From assembly GCF_014333425.1 (NCBI RefSeq), contig NZ_JACRYT010000005.1, positions 1 through 64,000 on the forward strand: a stretch of 64,000 nucleotides of DNA, in the 5' to 3' direction. The notes beneath the pieces were generated by a model. The model made no database searches. It was given only the letters and a program-made list of their open reading frames with translations, and was not told the origin of the DNA. Position numbers and translations under genes: made by a program. The stretch is from Zhenpiania hominis (lineage in GTDB: Bacteria; Bacillota; Clostridia; Peptostreptococcales; Anaerovoracaceae). This document shows positions 35,492 through 44,633 of the stretch, piece by piece (the stretch's first letter is position 1; each line of letters begins with the position of its first letter).

Positions 35492-36045
35492 AGATACAGC
35501 GCCAGGCCCGCGGCGCCTCCCGCCAGCATCAGCAGGATTGGGTGCGGTTTCCATTTGCGCAAAGCAAAGAAGGAGGCCGCGAACAAGGCCAGCGCGGTGA
35601 AATCCGGAATTGCCGGCCAGGGGACATCAACGAGATCGGAAACTCCATAAAATGTAAGCAGAAGGATGGTCAGCCCCGCGTAAAAAATCAGTCCCAGGGA
35701 GGTTGCCTTCAGGCCGCTTAAAACGGATGAAACAAAAAAGGAGTTTTCATATTTTCTGAAAAATATCCCCAGCAAAAGAGAAATTATAACGCCTGCGGAT
35801 ACACAGCCAAGAGTCGCCGCCACAGCGCCCGGAATTCCGGAAAGCTGCATTCCGACAAAGGTGGAGATATTAATGGCCAGAGGACCGGGGGTCATCTGAG
35901 AGATGGCGATCATATCCGTGAACGCTTGCTGCGAGATCCAGCCGCTTTTGATTACGAGCTGTTCCTGGATGACCGCGATGACGGCATATCCGCCGCCGAT
36001 ACTGAACAAACCGATTTTGGAAAACATAAAAAACAGCGCTGCCAT
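35488..36045 (-). CDS. chrA: chromate transporter half-protein ChrA, second subunit
   Basis: This 185-aa membrane protein of the short-chain CHR family has KIGLFSIGGGYAVIAVIQEQLV near the N-terminus and MTPGPLAINISTFVG, the family hallmarks (FxxGGG and PGP). It has about five hydrophobic segments. Short ChrA proteins occur in pairs and probably form a heterodimeric anion transporter. The ATG shares one base with the stop of the partner gene upstream, so translation is coupled. Chromate is not necessarily the natural substrate in a gut-type anaerobe. Confidence 0.87.
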   Translation of the reverse strand: MAALFFMFSKIGLFSIGGGYAVIAVIQEQLVIKSGWISQQAFTDMIAISQMTPGPLAINISTFVGMQLSGIPGAVAATLGCVSAGVIISLLLGIFFRKYENSFFVSSVLSGLKATSLGLIFYAGLTILLLTFYGVSDLVDVPWPAIPDFTALALFAASFFALRKWKPHPILLMLAGGAAGLALYL

Positions 36046-36617
36046 CAGGAAACCTTCCTTTCTCTTCTGCGTGTCATGTACAGAGCAAGGCAGTACAACA
36101 GACTGCCGGATACTAAAAGAATCGCCGCGTTGATTCCGGTAAAGGCGCAGGCCAGAAAAGAAAGAACCGGAAGAGCATCCAGCAGACGGGACTTTTCTTT
36201 CAGGATGGTCCGGTACATGTCAACTGCCAGATCTACAATCAGAGCCGCTACACAAGCCTGCATCCCGGTAAGAGCGGCGCTTACGTAAGGATTGGCGGCG
36301 AAGGCGTTATAGCAGGTGGAGATGATTCCCAGGATCACCAGGGGAGGCAGAATGGAAAAGATCAGTCCCAGCGCAATTCCGGGAATCCCGGCAAGCTTTT
36401 TTGCCACCAGCACATTGAGATTTACCGCGATGGCGCCGGGAGAGGACTGGGCAATGGCAGCCAGATCCAAAAATTCCGACTCCTGCAGCAATTTTTTCTG
36501 CGTTACGAAAATTTTTTTAACCATAGGGATGATCACATACCCGCCGCCAAAGGTAAAAGTGCTGATGAATAAGTTTATATAACTAATCCAGACATATAAC
36601 TTCCATTTCTTTTTCAT
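36045..36617 (-). CDS. chrA: chromate transporter half-protein ChrA, first subunit
   Basis: This 190-aa partner of the downstream half-protein has the same layout: INLFISTFTFGGGYVIIPMVKKIFV, then AIAQSSPGAIAVNLNVLVG-like residues (here SSPGAIAVNLNVLVAKKLAG), and about five hydrophobic segments. ATG 36617 has a GGAG site 9 nt upstream; the longer frame to 36701 lacks one. It is transcribed divergently from a LysR-type regulator 120 bp away, which probably controls the pair. Confidence 0.86.
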   Translation of the reverse strand: MKKKWKLYVWISYINLFISTFTFGGGYVIIPMVKKIFVTQKKLLQESEFLDLAAIAQSSPGAIAVNLNVLVAKKLAGIPGIALGLIFSILPPLVILGIISTCYNAFAANPYVSAALTGMQACVAALIVDLAVDMYRTILKEKSRLLDALPVLSFLACAFTGINAAILLVSGSLLYCLALYMTRRRERKVS

Positions 36618-36737
36618 GTTGTGTATTCTCCAATTCGCTTTTTGAATCTGCGCCCAGTATAACGGTTGCGCTGGCATTTGTAAAATGATAATATAGAGCA
36701 TAAGCTATGAATAAAATTCATGGGAAGGAGAAAGCTC

Positions 36738-37628
36738 TTGAATTTCAAACAATGTGTTATTTTCCGGGAAATCGCGAAAACGGAAAATTTTACAAAGGCA
36801 GCCGCAAACCTGTTTCTTACTCAGTCCGCGGTTTCCCATGCTGTCAGGGAACTGGAAGACGAAGCGGGGACCAGGCTCTTTGAACGGCTGCACAGAACAG
36901 TGAAACTCACCAAAACAGGCGAGCTTTTCCTGCGGGAAATCCTGCCGGTTCTGGAAAGCTTGGAGCGCGTCGAAGCCCGTATGAAAAATCTGCAGATGGA
37001 GGCGCCGCTTCGCGTAGGCTCCTGCATCACCTTCGCTCAACTGGAACTGCCGCGCCTGGTGAACCGGTTCCGAAAGAGCATGCCGGACTGCCCGCTGCAG
37101 ATTACCGTACACCGGGCTTCGGAAATGCAGTCCCTTTTGCAGCAGGGGGTCATTGATATTGCTTTTATTGAAGGGGCAATTCTGGAAAACAGCTTTGAAA
37201 TGAAAAAAATTTCTTCTTACGAGCTGTGTCCGGTAGCGGCTCCCGGATACTGCGGAGATTCCCAGCTGGAGCTTCCTCAGCTTCTGGAGATGGATCTGCT
37301 GCTTCGGGAGCGGGGCAGCGCTGCCAGAGAAACCTTTGAATCCGCGGCAGCCTTAAAAGGATATAAAATCCGGCCGATATGGGAAAGTGTGGATTCCCAG
37401 GTTTTAATTCAGGCGGCAAAAGCGGGGCTGGGGGTTTCTGTCCTGCCGCGGATGCTGGTTGCCGAGGAAATTGCCGCGGGCAGCCTTAAAGTCCTTTCCG
37501 TCCGGGGTGTGAAGCTGTATAATGATATCCATATCGTAACAAGAACAACAAGTTATAAGACGGGGCCTCTGGAGTTTTTCTGGAAGATGATCCCCAAAAT
37601 CGAAGATAAAACAGAAAAAGGAGTTTGA
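36738..37628 (+). CDS. LysR-type transcriptional regulator
   Basis: About 296 aa. The N-terminal winged helix MNFKQCVIFREIAKTENFTKAAANLFLTQSAVSHAVRELEDEAGTRLFERLHRTVKLT is the LysR DNA-binding block, and a type 2 periplasmic-binding-like effector domain follows (about 90-290). The TTG at 36738 sits 7 nt after AAGGAG and aligns with the usual LysR start; ATG 36720 is an alternative. It is divergent from the chrA pair, which it likely regulates. The ABC-class ATPase follows with 1 bp between them. Confidence 0.92.
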   Translation: MNFKQCVIFREIAKTENFTKAAANLFLTQSAVSHAVRELEDEAGTRLFERLHRTVKLTKTGELFLREILPVLESLERVEARMKNLQMEAPLRVGSCITFAQLELPRLVNRFRKSMPDCPLQITVHRASEMQSLLQQGVIDIAFIEGAILENSFEMKKISSYELCPVAAPGYCGDSQLELPQLLEMDLLLRERGSAARETFESAAALKGYKIRPIWESVDSQVLIQAAKAGLGVSVLPRMLVAEEIAAGSLKVLSVRGVKLYNDIHIVTRTTSYKTGPLEFFWKMIPKIEDKTEKGV

Positions 37629-37629
37629 T

Positions 37630-39324
37630 ATGAAACACGCGTCCGATTTAAAACGGAACCTTTTTTCCATAGATGGAAAAAGCTATTCGATGTACAAGGA
37701 ACTGCGGGGCAGCTACCGCTTTGATGGATATATCCTGTCTTTAGACCGGATTCAGGGAGACCCGTTTGCTCCGCCTTCGGCGCTGAGCCTGCAAATTCCC
37801 TTTGAAGCCACAGGAATTCCCGCGGAATATCTGGAAACGAAAAATCGCCGCATTACCCTGCAGGATTACCTGACCCGCCGGCTGGCAAAAGAGATGGAGG
37901 ATTACAGTTTTAAAGCCAGAGGATCCGGAAAAAGCGGGCTGATCGCCATATCCCGCTGCGGACAGACCGTACTGGAGCGGACTGCCTGCCGGATTACGGA
38001 AAAGGCGGTGTTCGTCCGTTTTCACGTGGGTTTTCCGGCAAACGGACGGAGAATCAACGGAAGAGAACTGGAAAAGATTTTGTTTCAGTTCCTACCGATG
38101 TGCGCGGAGGAAGCGCTGTTTTACCGGAACATGAATCCAAAGCATCTGGAGCGGGCGATCTTTCTTTCCGATGATCAGCAGTTCATTCGAGAAGAGCTGA
38201 AAAAAAGAGGTCTGGCGGCCTTTGTAGCGGAGGGCGCTGTTCTTCCGAGGAAAAGCGGAGTATCGGATCTGCCGATGAAAGGGGCGGTTCCTTTCCAGTC
38301 TCCGGATTCCCTGAAGGTCACGATGGAACTTCCCCATCAGGGAAGGATCTGCGGAATGGGCATCCCCTGCGGCATCAGTCTCATCGCCGGAGGCGGATAC
38401 CACGGAAAGTCCACACTTCTGAACGCGCTGGAATCCGCTGTTTATAACCATATTCCGGGAGACGGGCGGGAATATGTTATCTGCGATGATACCGCGGTGA
38501 AGCTGCGATCCGAAGACGGGCGGTTTATCAAGGACGCGGATATTTCCATGTTTATCAACGACCTGCCCAATGGGAAAGATACCCGCTGCTTTTCCACGCT
38601 GGACGCCAGCGGCAGTACCTCCCAGGCCGCGGGCATCTCCGAAAGCATCGAAACAGGAAGCAGTCTCTTTCTCATCGACGAGGATACCTCCGCCACCAAC
38701 TTTATGGTAAGGGACGCTTTCATGCAGAGAGTTATCAGCCGCAGCAAGGAACCGATTACGCCTTTTGTGGAGCGGGCCCGGCAGCTTTATGAGCAGGCGG
38801 GAATCTCGACGATTCTGGTAGCCGGAAGCTCAGGCGCCTTTTTCCATATTGCGGATACGGTGATCCAGATGGATTCCTACCGGCCTTTCGATATTACCGA
38901 AAAAGTAAAAGAGCTGTGTCCCGAATATCCGGACGCGGCGGGCATGCCGCCGGTCTTTCAGCTTCCTCAGAGCCGCAGGATTATGAGCGTCCCCAAAGAG
39001 CTGCAGAGGGAACGACAGCGTCGGCCTCTGAAAGTGAAAGTCCACGGCATTGATTCTTTTTCCATAGGAAAAGAGACGGTGGATCTGCGTTATGTGGAGC
39101 AGCTGGAGGACGGGGAGCAGACCGCTTCTCTGGGCCGACTGTTGGAATACGCTCTGGAATATCTGACCGATGAAAAGCGGACGATTCCCCAGATTGTTTC
39201 CCTTTTGGAAGAAAAGCTGGAAGCAGAGGGGCTGGAAAGTCTGTTTTCCGGAAATGCGGTCTGCGGATTCGCGAGACCCAGAAAGCAGGAAATCGTAGCG
39301 TGCTTTAACCGGTTCCGAAGATAA
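37630..39324 (+). CDS. predicted ABC-class ATPase (COG3044 / MRB1590-like)
   Basis: This 564-aa soluble protein of the widespread but poorly understood ABC-class ATPase family has a central P-loop GGGYHGKSTLLNALE at about residues 255-269, a Walker B-like LFLIDEDTSATNFMVRD at about 353-369 and the downstream ILVAGSSGAFFHIADTVIQM. The N-terminal part carries LSLDRIQGDPFAPPSALSLQI. The trypanosome homologue MRB1590 takes part in RNA editing and binds RNA; bacterial roles are unknown. It follows the LysR gene with no gap, so it may share the ChrA regulator's transcript. Confidence 0.88.
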   Translation: MKHASDLKRNLFSIDGKSYSMYKELRGSYRFDGYILSLDRIQGDPFAPPSALSLQIPFEATGIPAEYLETKNRRITLQDYLTRRLAKEMEDYSFKARGSGKSGLIAISRCGQTVLERTACRITEKAVFVRFHVGFPANGRRINGRELEKILFQFLPMCAEEALFYRNMNPKHLERAIFLSDDQQFIREELKKRGLAAFVAEGAVLPRKSGVSDLPMKGAVPFQSPDSLKVTMELPHQGRICGMGIPCGISLIAGGGYHGKSTLLNALESAVYNHIPGDGREYVICDDTAVKLRSEDGRFIKDADISMFINDLPNGKDTRCFSTLDASGSTSQAAGISESIETGSSLFLIDEDTSATNFMVRDAFMQRVISRSKEPITPFVERARQLYEQAGISTILVAGSSGAFFHIADTVIQMDSYRPFDITEKVKELCPEYPDAAGMPPVFQLPQSRRIMSVPKELQRERQRRPLKVKVHGIDSFSIGKETVDLRYVEQLEDGEQTASLGRLLEYALEYLTDEKRTIPQIVSLLEEKLEAEGLESLFSGNAVCGFARPRKQEIVACFNRFRR

Positions 39325-39354
39325 TATTTTAAGGATATTATGGAAATGGTAAAT

Positions 39355-39381
39355 AAATTTATTGATATTATCAATAAATTT
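39355..39381. promoter_or_regulatory. 27-bp palindrome, likely toxin-antitoxin operator
   Basis: Perfect 13-bp arms (39355-39367 and 39369-39381, aaatttattgata and its complement) around one base. It sits just upstream of a TATAAT -10 (39394-39399) before the RelB-type gene, the place expected for an autoregulatory antitoxin operator. Confidence 0.65.
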
Positions 39382-39422
39382 TGGTACAATGTATATAATA
39401 AAAAGTGAAGAGAGATGATAGT

Positions 39423-39686
39423 GTGGCACAAGTAAATGTAAATATTCGTATGGATGCGGACTTGAAAAAACAATTTGAAGCGTTTTGTTCCGATATTGGA
39501 ATGAATATGACAACTGCCTTTTGTGTTTTTGCAAAAATGGCTGTCAGAGAACGTAGAATTCCCTTTGAAATTACAGCTGGTAATGATCCGTTTTACAGCC
39601 TGGAAAATATAGAAAGACTGAAGCGTTCCATTGCGCAGCTGGAGGCGACAGGCGGAACCGTTCACGAGGTAAAGCTAGATGATTAA
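39423..39686 (+). CDS. RelB/DinJ-family antitoxin
   Basis: An 87-aa protein from GTG 39423 (a few codons of earlier in-frame sequence exist from 39405). VNVNIRMDADLKKQFEAFCSDIGMNMTTAFCVFAKMAVRERRIPFEI is the ribbon-helix-helix and linker block of RelB/DinJ antitoxins, which dimerise on DNA. The acidic C-terminus is the toxin-wrapping part. It overlaps the downstream YoeB-like frame by 8 bp. The partner toxin contains an early stop codon, so this antitoxin may be orphaned. Confidence 0.86.
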   Translation: MAQVNVNIRMDADLKKQFEAFCSDIGMNMTTAFCVFAKMAVRERRIPFEITAGNDPFYSLENIERLKRSIAQLEATGGTVHEVKLDD

Positions 39687-39942
39687 AGCATGATCCGACG
39701 AAGCATGGGAAGATTTTGAGTACTGGACGAAACAAGATAAAAAGACGATGAGGCGTATACTGAAACTGCTGAAAGATATTGACCGGAACGGTTATGATGG
39801 GATCGGAAAGCCAGAGCCTCTAACCGGAAGTCTCGCGGGATATTGGAGTAGAAGAATCGATGATTTCAACCGTATCGTTTATCGAATCAAAAAGGATACG
39901 ATTCTGATCGCGCAGTGTGGATCACATTACAGAGATAAATAA
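39679..39942 (+). pseudogene. YoeB-type toxin with a Trp-to-stop codon at position 5
   Basis: The frame from ATG 39679 reads MIKA, then TGA (39691-39693), then SDEAWEDFEYWTKQDKKTMRRILKLLKDIDRN and onward to PEPLTGSLAGYWSRRIDDFNRIVYRI and SHYRDK. Intact YoeB proteins begin with a strand ending Trp-Ser (IWSEEAW-like), so the TGA stands exactly where TGG is expected. The catalytic region and C-terminal His are otherwise intact. An internal ATG (39748) would give a 64-aa product lacking the first strand and helix. Reading TGA as Trp or selenocysteine is possible in principle, but TGA ends many other genes here. Confidence 0.78.
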
Positions 39943-39946
39943 TATC

Positions 39947-39976
39947 TTGACAAGCACCCCAAAGATATAGTATAGT
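39947..39976 (+). promoter_or_regulatory. promoter of the pfl riboswitch transcript
   Basis: TTGACA (39947-39952), an 18-bp spacer and TATAGT (39971-39976), a strong SigA-type promoter just after the toxin pseudogene and before the ZTP riboswitch. Confidence 0.75.
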
Positions 39977-39982
39977 CAAAAA

Positions 39983-40092
39983 GTCATATGACTGACGGAA
40001 GTGGAAGAAACCACATGGAGTATGATGAGTAGAAAACAAAAGCCGACCGTCTGGGCTGAGAAAGGGCCCGGATGCGCGGCTTTTTCTGTTAT
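39983..40092 (+). promoter_or_regulatory. ZTP riboswitch (pfl motif)
   Basis: The aptamer core is recognisable: a first part with tgactgacggaagtgg and ccacatggag around a helix, and the conserved second part ccgaccgtctgggc. The second part is followed by a gccg/cggc terminator stem ending in a T tract (40080-40086). The pfl motif senses ZTP/ZMP, signals of folate shortage, and here controls formate acetyltransferase, which makes the formate used for one-carbon units. This is the classic context of the motif. Confidence 0.88.
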
Positions 40093-40123
40093 TTCATAGT
40101 TGTACTGCATATGGAGGTAAGAA

Positions 40124-42355
40124 ATGCGGAAAGAATGGGAAGGATTTAACAGCGGAAACTGGAGACATGTTATTGATGTAAGAAATTTTATTCAGAAAAA
40201 TGTAACCCCTTACATGGGCGACGACAGCTTTCTGGAAGGTCCCACAGAGCGTACGGAAAAGGTGTGGGGAAGGTGCAGAGAGCTACTGCTGGAAGAAATC
40301 AAAAATGGTATTTATGATGTAGAAACGGAAGTGGTATCCGGCATCAATAACTTCGCTCCGGGATACATTGATAAGGAAAACGAAGTGATCGTGGGGCTTC
40401 AGACCGATGAGCCGCTGAAACGGATTGTCAATCTTTACGGAGGAATCCGTATGGCCGAATCCGCGCTGAAGCAGTACGGATATGAAATGAACCCGGAAAT
40501 TCAGAGACGGTTCCATGAATTCCGCAAGACGCACAACGAAGGCGTATTCGACGCTTATCCGAAACGGACAAAGGTTGCCAGACACGCGGGACTTCTGACC
40601 GGACTTCCGGACGCTTACGGGAGAGGACGGATCATCGGTGACTACAGACGGATCGCTCTTTACGGAATTGATTACCTGATCGAGCAGAAAGAACAGGACA
40701 TTGAAATGGCTGACGGTCCTATGACGGAAGAACTGATCCGGATTCGGGAAGAACTGCACGAACAGGTACGGGCCCTGAAGGAAGTCAAAGCCATGGCCGC
40801 CCAGTACGGCATTGACCTTAGTAATCCGGCCGCTAACGCGCGGGAAGCGGTACAGTTCCTCTATATGGGATATCTGGCGGGTGTAAAGGAAAATAACGGC
40901 GCGGCGACTTCTCTGGGAAGAACTTCCACCTTCCTGGACATTTATATTCAGCGGGATCTGGATCGGGGAACTATTACGGAAAAGGAAGCGCAGGAACTGA
41001 TGGATCAGTTTGTTATCAAGCTGCGCTTGGTACGTCACCTGCGTACGCCGGAATATAACGAACTTTTCGGCGGCGATCCGACATGGGTGACGGAAGCCAT
41101 CGGCGGCATGAGCGTTAAGGGAATGCCGCTGGTAACGAAAAATTCCTTCCGTATCCTGCATACTCTGAAGAATCTGGGAACCGCGCCGGAGCCGAACCTG
41201 ACGGTTTTGTGGAGCCAGAACCTGCCGGAAAATTTTAAGAAATACTGTTCTAAGATGAGTATTGAGACGGATTCCATCCAGTATGAGAACGATGATGTAA
41301 TGCGTCCGGTATACGGCGATGATTACGCCATTTCCTGCTGCGTTTCGGCAATGAGCGTGGGAAAGCAGATGCAGTTTTTCGGGGCCAGAGCCAACCTGGC
41401 GAAATCTTTGCTCTATGCCATTAACGGCGGTGTGGATGAGCTCAACGGTGATTTGGTGATTCCGGGAATTGAACCGCTGAAATATGACGATGTTTTAGAT
41501 TTCAACGAAATTATGCTGACCTATAAAAAGGTCATGTCCTATGTGGCAGAGCTTTATGTGGACACCATGAACGTCATTCATTATATGCACGACAAATACG
41601 CTTATGAGGCCAGCCAGATGGCTCTTCACGATACCCATGTGGAACGGCTGACAGCCTTCGGTATCGCGGGGCTTTCCTGCGCGGCGGATTCTCTTTCGGC
41701 AATCAAGTTTGCCAAGGTAAGACCGATCCGCAATGAAAAAGGGATTGCTGTTGACTTTGAAGTGGAAGGGGACTTCCCGAAATACGGAAACGATGATGAC
41801 GCGGTAGACGATATCGCGGTGGAAATTGTAAAATACTTCTCCGCGGAGCTGAAAAAGCACCCGATGTATCGGGGCGCCAAGCATACCCTGTCCGCGCTGA
41901 CCATTACTTCCAACGTAATGTACGGAAAGAAAACCGGAAACACGCCGGACGGAAGAAAGCACGGAGAAGCTCTGGCGCCGGGAGCGAACCCGATGCACGG
42001 AAGAGACATCAATGGGGCGGTGGCTTCTCTGAATACGGTTGCCAAAATTCCGTACCGCAGCGTATGCCAGGACGGCGTTTCCAATACCTTCTCCATTGTG
42101 CCGGACGCCCTTGGAAAGGACGAGCGGCAGAGAGAATACAATCTGGTTTCCCTGCTGGACGGCTATTTCTGCCAGGGAGCCCATCATCTCAATGTCAATG
42201 TGATGAGAAAAGAATTGCTGAAAAAAGCTATGGAGCATCCGGAAGAGTATCCGTCCCTGACCATTCGGGTATCCGGATACGCGGTTAACTTTGTGCGCCT
42301 TTCCAGAGAGCAGCAGGAGGAAGTTATCCGGCGGACGTTCCACGGAGCGATGTAA
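40124..42355 (+). CDS. pflB: formate acetyltransferase (pyruvate formate-lyase)
   Basis: This 743-aa glycyl radical enzyme splits pyruvate and CoA to acetyl-CoA and formate. The catalytic cysteine pair Cys405-Cys406 lies in AISCCVSAM and the radical glycine at residue 718 in [24 protein letters not shown] and [22 protein letters not shown] blocks match the PFL family. No activating enzyme gene is adjacent. Expression should be low with low ZTP because of the upstream riboswitch. GGAGGTAAG precedes the ATG. Confidence 0.94.
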   Translation: MRKEWEGFNSGNWRHVIDVRNFIQKNVTPYMGDDSFLEGPTERTEKVWGRCRELLLEEIKNGIYDVETEVVSGINNFAPGYIDKENEVIVGLQTDEPLKRIVNLYGGIRMAESALKQYGYEMNPEIQRRFHEFRKTHNEGVFDAYPKRTKVARHAGLLTGLPDAYGRGRIIGDYRRIALYGIDYLIEQKEQDIEMADGPMTEELIRIREELHEQVRALKEVKAMAAQYGIDLSNPAANAREAVQFLYMGYLAGVKENNGAATSLGRTSTFLDIYIQRDLDRGTITEKEAQELMDQFVIKLRLVRHLRTPEYNELFGGDPTWVTEAIGGMSVKGMPLVTKNSFRILHTLKNLGTAPEPNLTVLWSQNLPENFKKYCSKMSIETDSIQYENDDVMRPVYGDDYAISCCVSAMSVGKQMQFFGARANLAKSLLYAINGGVDELNGDLVIPGIEPLKYDDVLDFNEIMLTYKKVMSYVAELYVDTMNVIHYMHDKYAYEASQMALHDTHVERLTAFGIAGLSCAADSLSAIKFAKVRPIRNEKGIAVDFEVEGDFPKYGNDDDAVDDIAVEIVKYFSAELKKHPMYRGAKHTLSALTITSNVMYGKKTGNTPDGRKHGEALAPGANPMHGRDINGAVASLNTVAKIPYRSVCQDGVSNTFSIVPDALGKDERQREYNLVSLLDGYFCQGAHHLNVNVMRKELLKKAMEHPEEYPSLTIRVSGYAVNFVRLSREQQEEVIRRTFHGAM

Positions 42356-42451
42356 GTTCCCGAAATCTTTGATAAATTATGCCGGGACTTGTTGAATTAA
42401 ACAGGAAAACATAATATAATATCTCCTTGTGATAGGAGGTATTATATTTTT

Positions 42452-43816
42452 ATGAGCGAGCAGATTCATGAAAACAAAATGGGCACTATGCCTGTTGGAA
42501 AGCTGATTGCGACCATGTCCTGGCCGGCAATTCTGTCCATGCTGATCCAGGCGCTTTATAACATTGTGGACAGTATTTTCGTATCCATGATCAGTGAAGA
42601 GGCGCTGTCCGCGGTAACTTATGTTTATCCGATACAGATGTTGCTGATCGCGGTGGGTGTCGGAACCGGAGTGGGAATCAATTCTCTGATTTCCAGAAGG
42701 CTGGGAGCTAAAAAATACGAAGAAGCCAATATGGCGGCCAGCCACGGTTACAGGTTATCCTTTTTTAACTGGATCGGATTCGCGCTGATTGGAATTTTCT
42801 TTTCCGGAATTTTCATGCGATTCTTTTCCGATACGCCTTATATCGTGGAAAGCGGGATTGATTACATGCAGATTGTTACCATTGGCTCTCTTTTCATGCT
42901 GGTGGAAATCACGACGGAAAAAATTCTGCAGGCCACAGGGAATATGATGTTTCCCATGCTCTGCAGCATTGCGGGCGCGGTAACAAACGTGATTCTGGAT
43001 CCGCTTTTGATCTTTGGCGTCGGACCGTTCCCGGAGATGGATGTAGCGGGAGCGGCGCTGGCAACGGTAATCGGCCAGCTTGTCTCTTTTATTCTCGGTC
43101 AGTACCTGTTGTTTAAAAAGGATCATCTGGTAATTGTAAAAATTCGAGGTTTTAAGATGCGGGGCCGTGTCCTGAGGGATATTTACTCGGTAGGTGTTCC
43201 GGCGATTTTGATGCAGGCGATGCTGTCCATCATGCAGTTTGGCCTCAATGCGATTTTAGGTGGTCTTTCGGAGACCGCGGTTGCGGTAAACGGCGTTTAC
43301 GGAAGACTTCAGTCCTTTATTTTCATGCCGGTTTTCGGCCTGAATCAGGGAACCCTTCCAATCATGGGCTACAATTACGGAGCGCGGAATAAAACACGCC
43401 TGATGCACGCTTTTAAGCTTGGGTTTATGGTAGCGTTTGTAATTATGGCCATTGGGTTGTTGCTGTTCCAGTTCTTCCCTCACCAGTTCCTGAGTATGTT
43501 TAATGCTTCGGAAGGTATGTATGAGATTGGAACCAGGGCGCTGCGGATTATCAGTATCTGTTTCCTGCCGGCTTCCTTCGGAATTTTAGCGTCATCCTTT
43601 TTCCAGGCGACTGCTCACGGCATGATGAGCCTGTGGGGATCGCTGATTCGCCAGCTGATTGGAATTCTTCCTCTGGCGTGGATTCTGGCAAGGCTGGGAG
43701 GGTTGGAACTGGTATGGTTTGCCTTCCCGTTGGCGGAAATTCTGGGACTGCTATACTGTATTATCGCGATGCGCTATGTATACAAAAAGGATATTCAAAT
43801 GCTCAATACAAAGTAA
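42452..43816 (+). CDS. MATE family efflux transporter
   Basis: This 454-aa membrane protein has about twelve hydrophobic segments in two halves. Features are MGTMPVGKLIATMSWPAILSMLIQALYNIVDSIFVSMIS at the N-terminus, AVGVGTGVGINSLISRRLGAKKYEEA, and in the second half FGLNQGTLPIMGYNYGARNKTR, the repeats usual of MATE pumps of the DinF-like branch. It exports cationic compounds with sodium or protons. Substrate unknown. The gene is monocistronic with a terminator at 43825-43860. Confidence 0.92.
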   Translation: MSEQIHENKMGTMPVGKLIATMSWPAILSMLIQALYNIVDSIFVSMISEEALSAVTYVYPIQMLLIAVGVGTGVGINSLISRRLGAKKYEEANMAASHGYRLSFFNWIGFALIGIFFSGIFMRFFSDTPYIVESGIDYMQIVTIGSLFMLVEITTEKILQATGNMMFPMLCSIAGAVTNVILDPLLIFGVGPFPEMDVAGAALATVIGQLVSFILGQYLLFKKDHLVIVKIRGFKMRGRVLRDIYSVGVPAILMQAMLSIMQFGLNAILGGLSETAVAVNGVYGRLQSFIFMPVFGLNQGTLPIMGYNYGARNKTRLMHAFKLGFMVAFVIMAIGLLLFQFFPHQFLSMFNASEGMYEIGTRALRIISICFLPASFGILASSFFQATAHGMMSLWGSLIRQLIGILPLAWILARLGGLELVWFAFPLAEILGLLYCIIAMRYVYKKDIQMLNTK

Positions 43817-43824
43817 GAGGAAGA

Positions 43825-43860
43825 AGACTGCGGTTCGGATTTGCGGACCGCGGTCTTTTA
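43825..43860. terminator. bidirectional terminator between MATE and the Cys-rich gene
   Basis: agactgcggt (43825-43834) pairs with accgcggtct (43847-43856) with one wobble, with a T tract at 43857 and an A-rich lead for the opposite strand. It separates the convergent genes. Confidence 0.7.
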
Positions 43861-44424
43861 TCGTATGAAGTAAAGTTCAGTACCATCTTGCTCCCGATCT
43901 TCGGAATCCATTTGAACCAGGTCAAAAATCCGAGAATCTCGGAGCAGGTGGGTCCAAACTGTATAGGTGGCCCGAATAAAGGAAGAATTCAGAGGCAGTT
44001 TCTTTTCAATAAGCGGGCAGGCATATGGCAGCTTGTCCGGACATAGGATCAGGTGGAGGATACCATCTGGCGTAAGATGAGGCGCCAGCGGAAAAAATCG
44101 GCATTGAAGCGGCCGCTTTTCTCTCGGACAATGGGGAGGCGTAAGGCAGTTGACAAAGTAGATTTTTCCATGCCAGGAATCGGGAAAATCAAAATCCTCA
44201 GCCTGTTCACAGGTCCAGCGCAGCCAGCTTTCTTTTTTTGTAAACACCTTCTCTTCACCGGGAAGCAGGTAGATTCCAAGGGCAGGGCCGCCCTCCGTCT
44301 CATCTGAGACGCAGGTACAGCAGGCGGCGCCGCAGAGAGTCCCGCAGTCACAGTCAAGGGGCGAAACCCGATCCAGCAGACGGTAAATCGCCTGGTAGGT
44401 GCGTTTGCGTATCGATGATTTCAT
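43858..44424 (-). CDS. cysteine-rich protein of unknown function
   Basis: This 188-aa protein has about ten cysteines: CDCGTLCGAACCTC near residues 23-38, then CEQ, NCLTPPHCP, LQCRFFPL, LCPDKLPYACPL. This suggests zinc or Fe-S binding, in a manner faintly like the YkgJ/CxxCxxCC cluster proteins, though I do not claim family membership. ATG 44424 has an AAGGAG site 7 nt upstream. It is divergent from the activase gene. A cytosolic metal-site protein is the best guess. Confidence 0.6.
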   Translation of the reverse strand: MKSSIRKRTYQAIYRLLDRVSPLDCDCGTLCGAACCTCVSDETEGGPALGIYLLPGEEKVFTKKESWLRWTCEQAEDFDFPDSWHGKIYFVNCLTPPHCPREKRPLQCRFFPLAPHLTPDGILHLILCPDKLPYACPLIEKKLPLNSSFIRATYTVWTHLLRDSRIFDLVQMDSEDREQDGTELYFIR

Positions 44425-44576
44425 AATAACTCCTTTTTTCTCAGAAATTAGTATAACACAAGGGAGAGAGTTTGTGCTATAATCACGGAAATTAAAAGAA
44501 AATGTTTGAGTTTCAGAGAAAAAGGTATATATATAAGTAGGTTTTTTTAAAATCAAGGGACTTCTAAGCAGGTTTG

Positions 44577-44585
44577 TGTTATAAT
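44577..44585 (+). promoter_or_regulatory. extended -10 promoter for the activase gene
   Basis: TGTTATAAT (-10 TATAAT at 44580-44585) lies 48 bp before the ATG at 44634. A similar TGCTATAAT occurs about 100 bp upstream (44474-44482). The -35 region is weak. Confidence 0.5.
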
Positions 44586-44633
44586 AAATTTCAATAATGC
44601 AGTCCTTTGAAATTCTATATAAATGAGGTAATT

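Noticed and set aside
39691..39693. TGA in the YoeB frame as selenocysteine or Trp
   Set aside because: No SECIS-like hairpin was evident and TGA ends several intact genes here (for example panB overlap stops), so it is read as a nonsense mutation.
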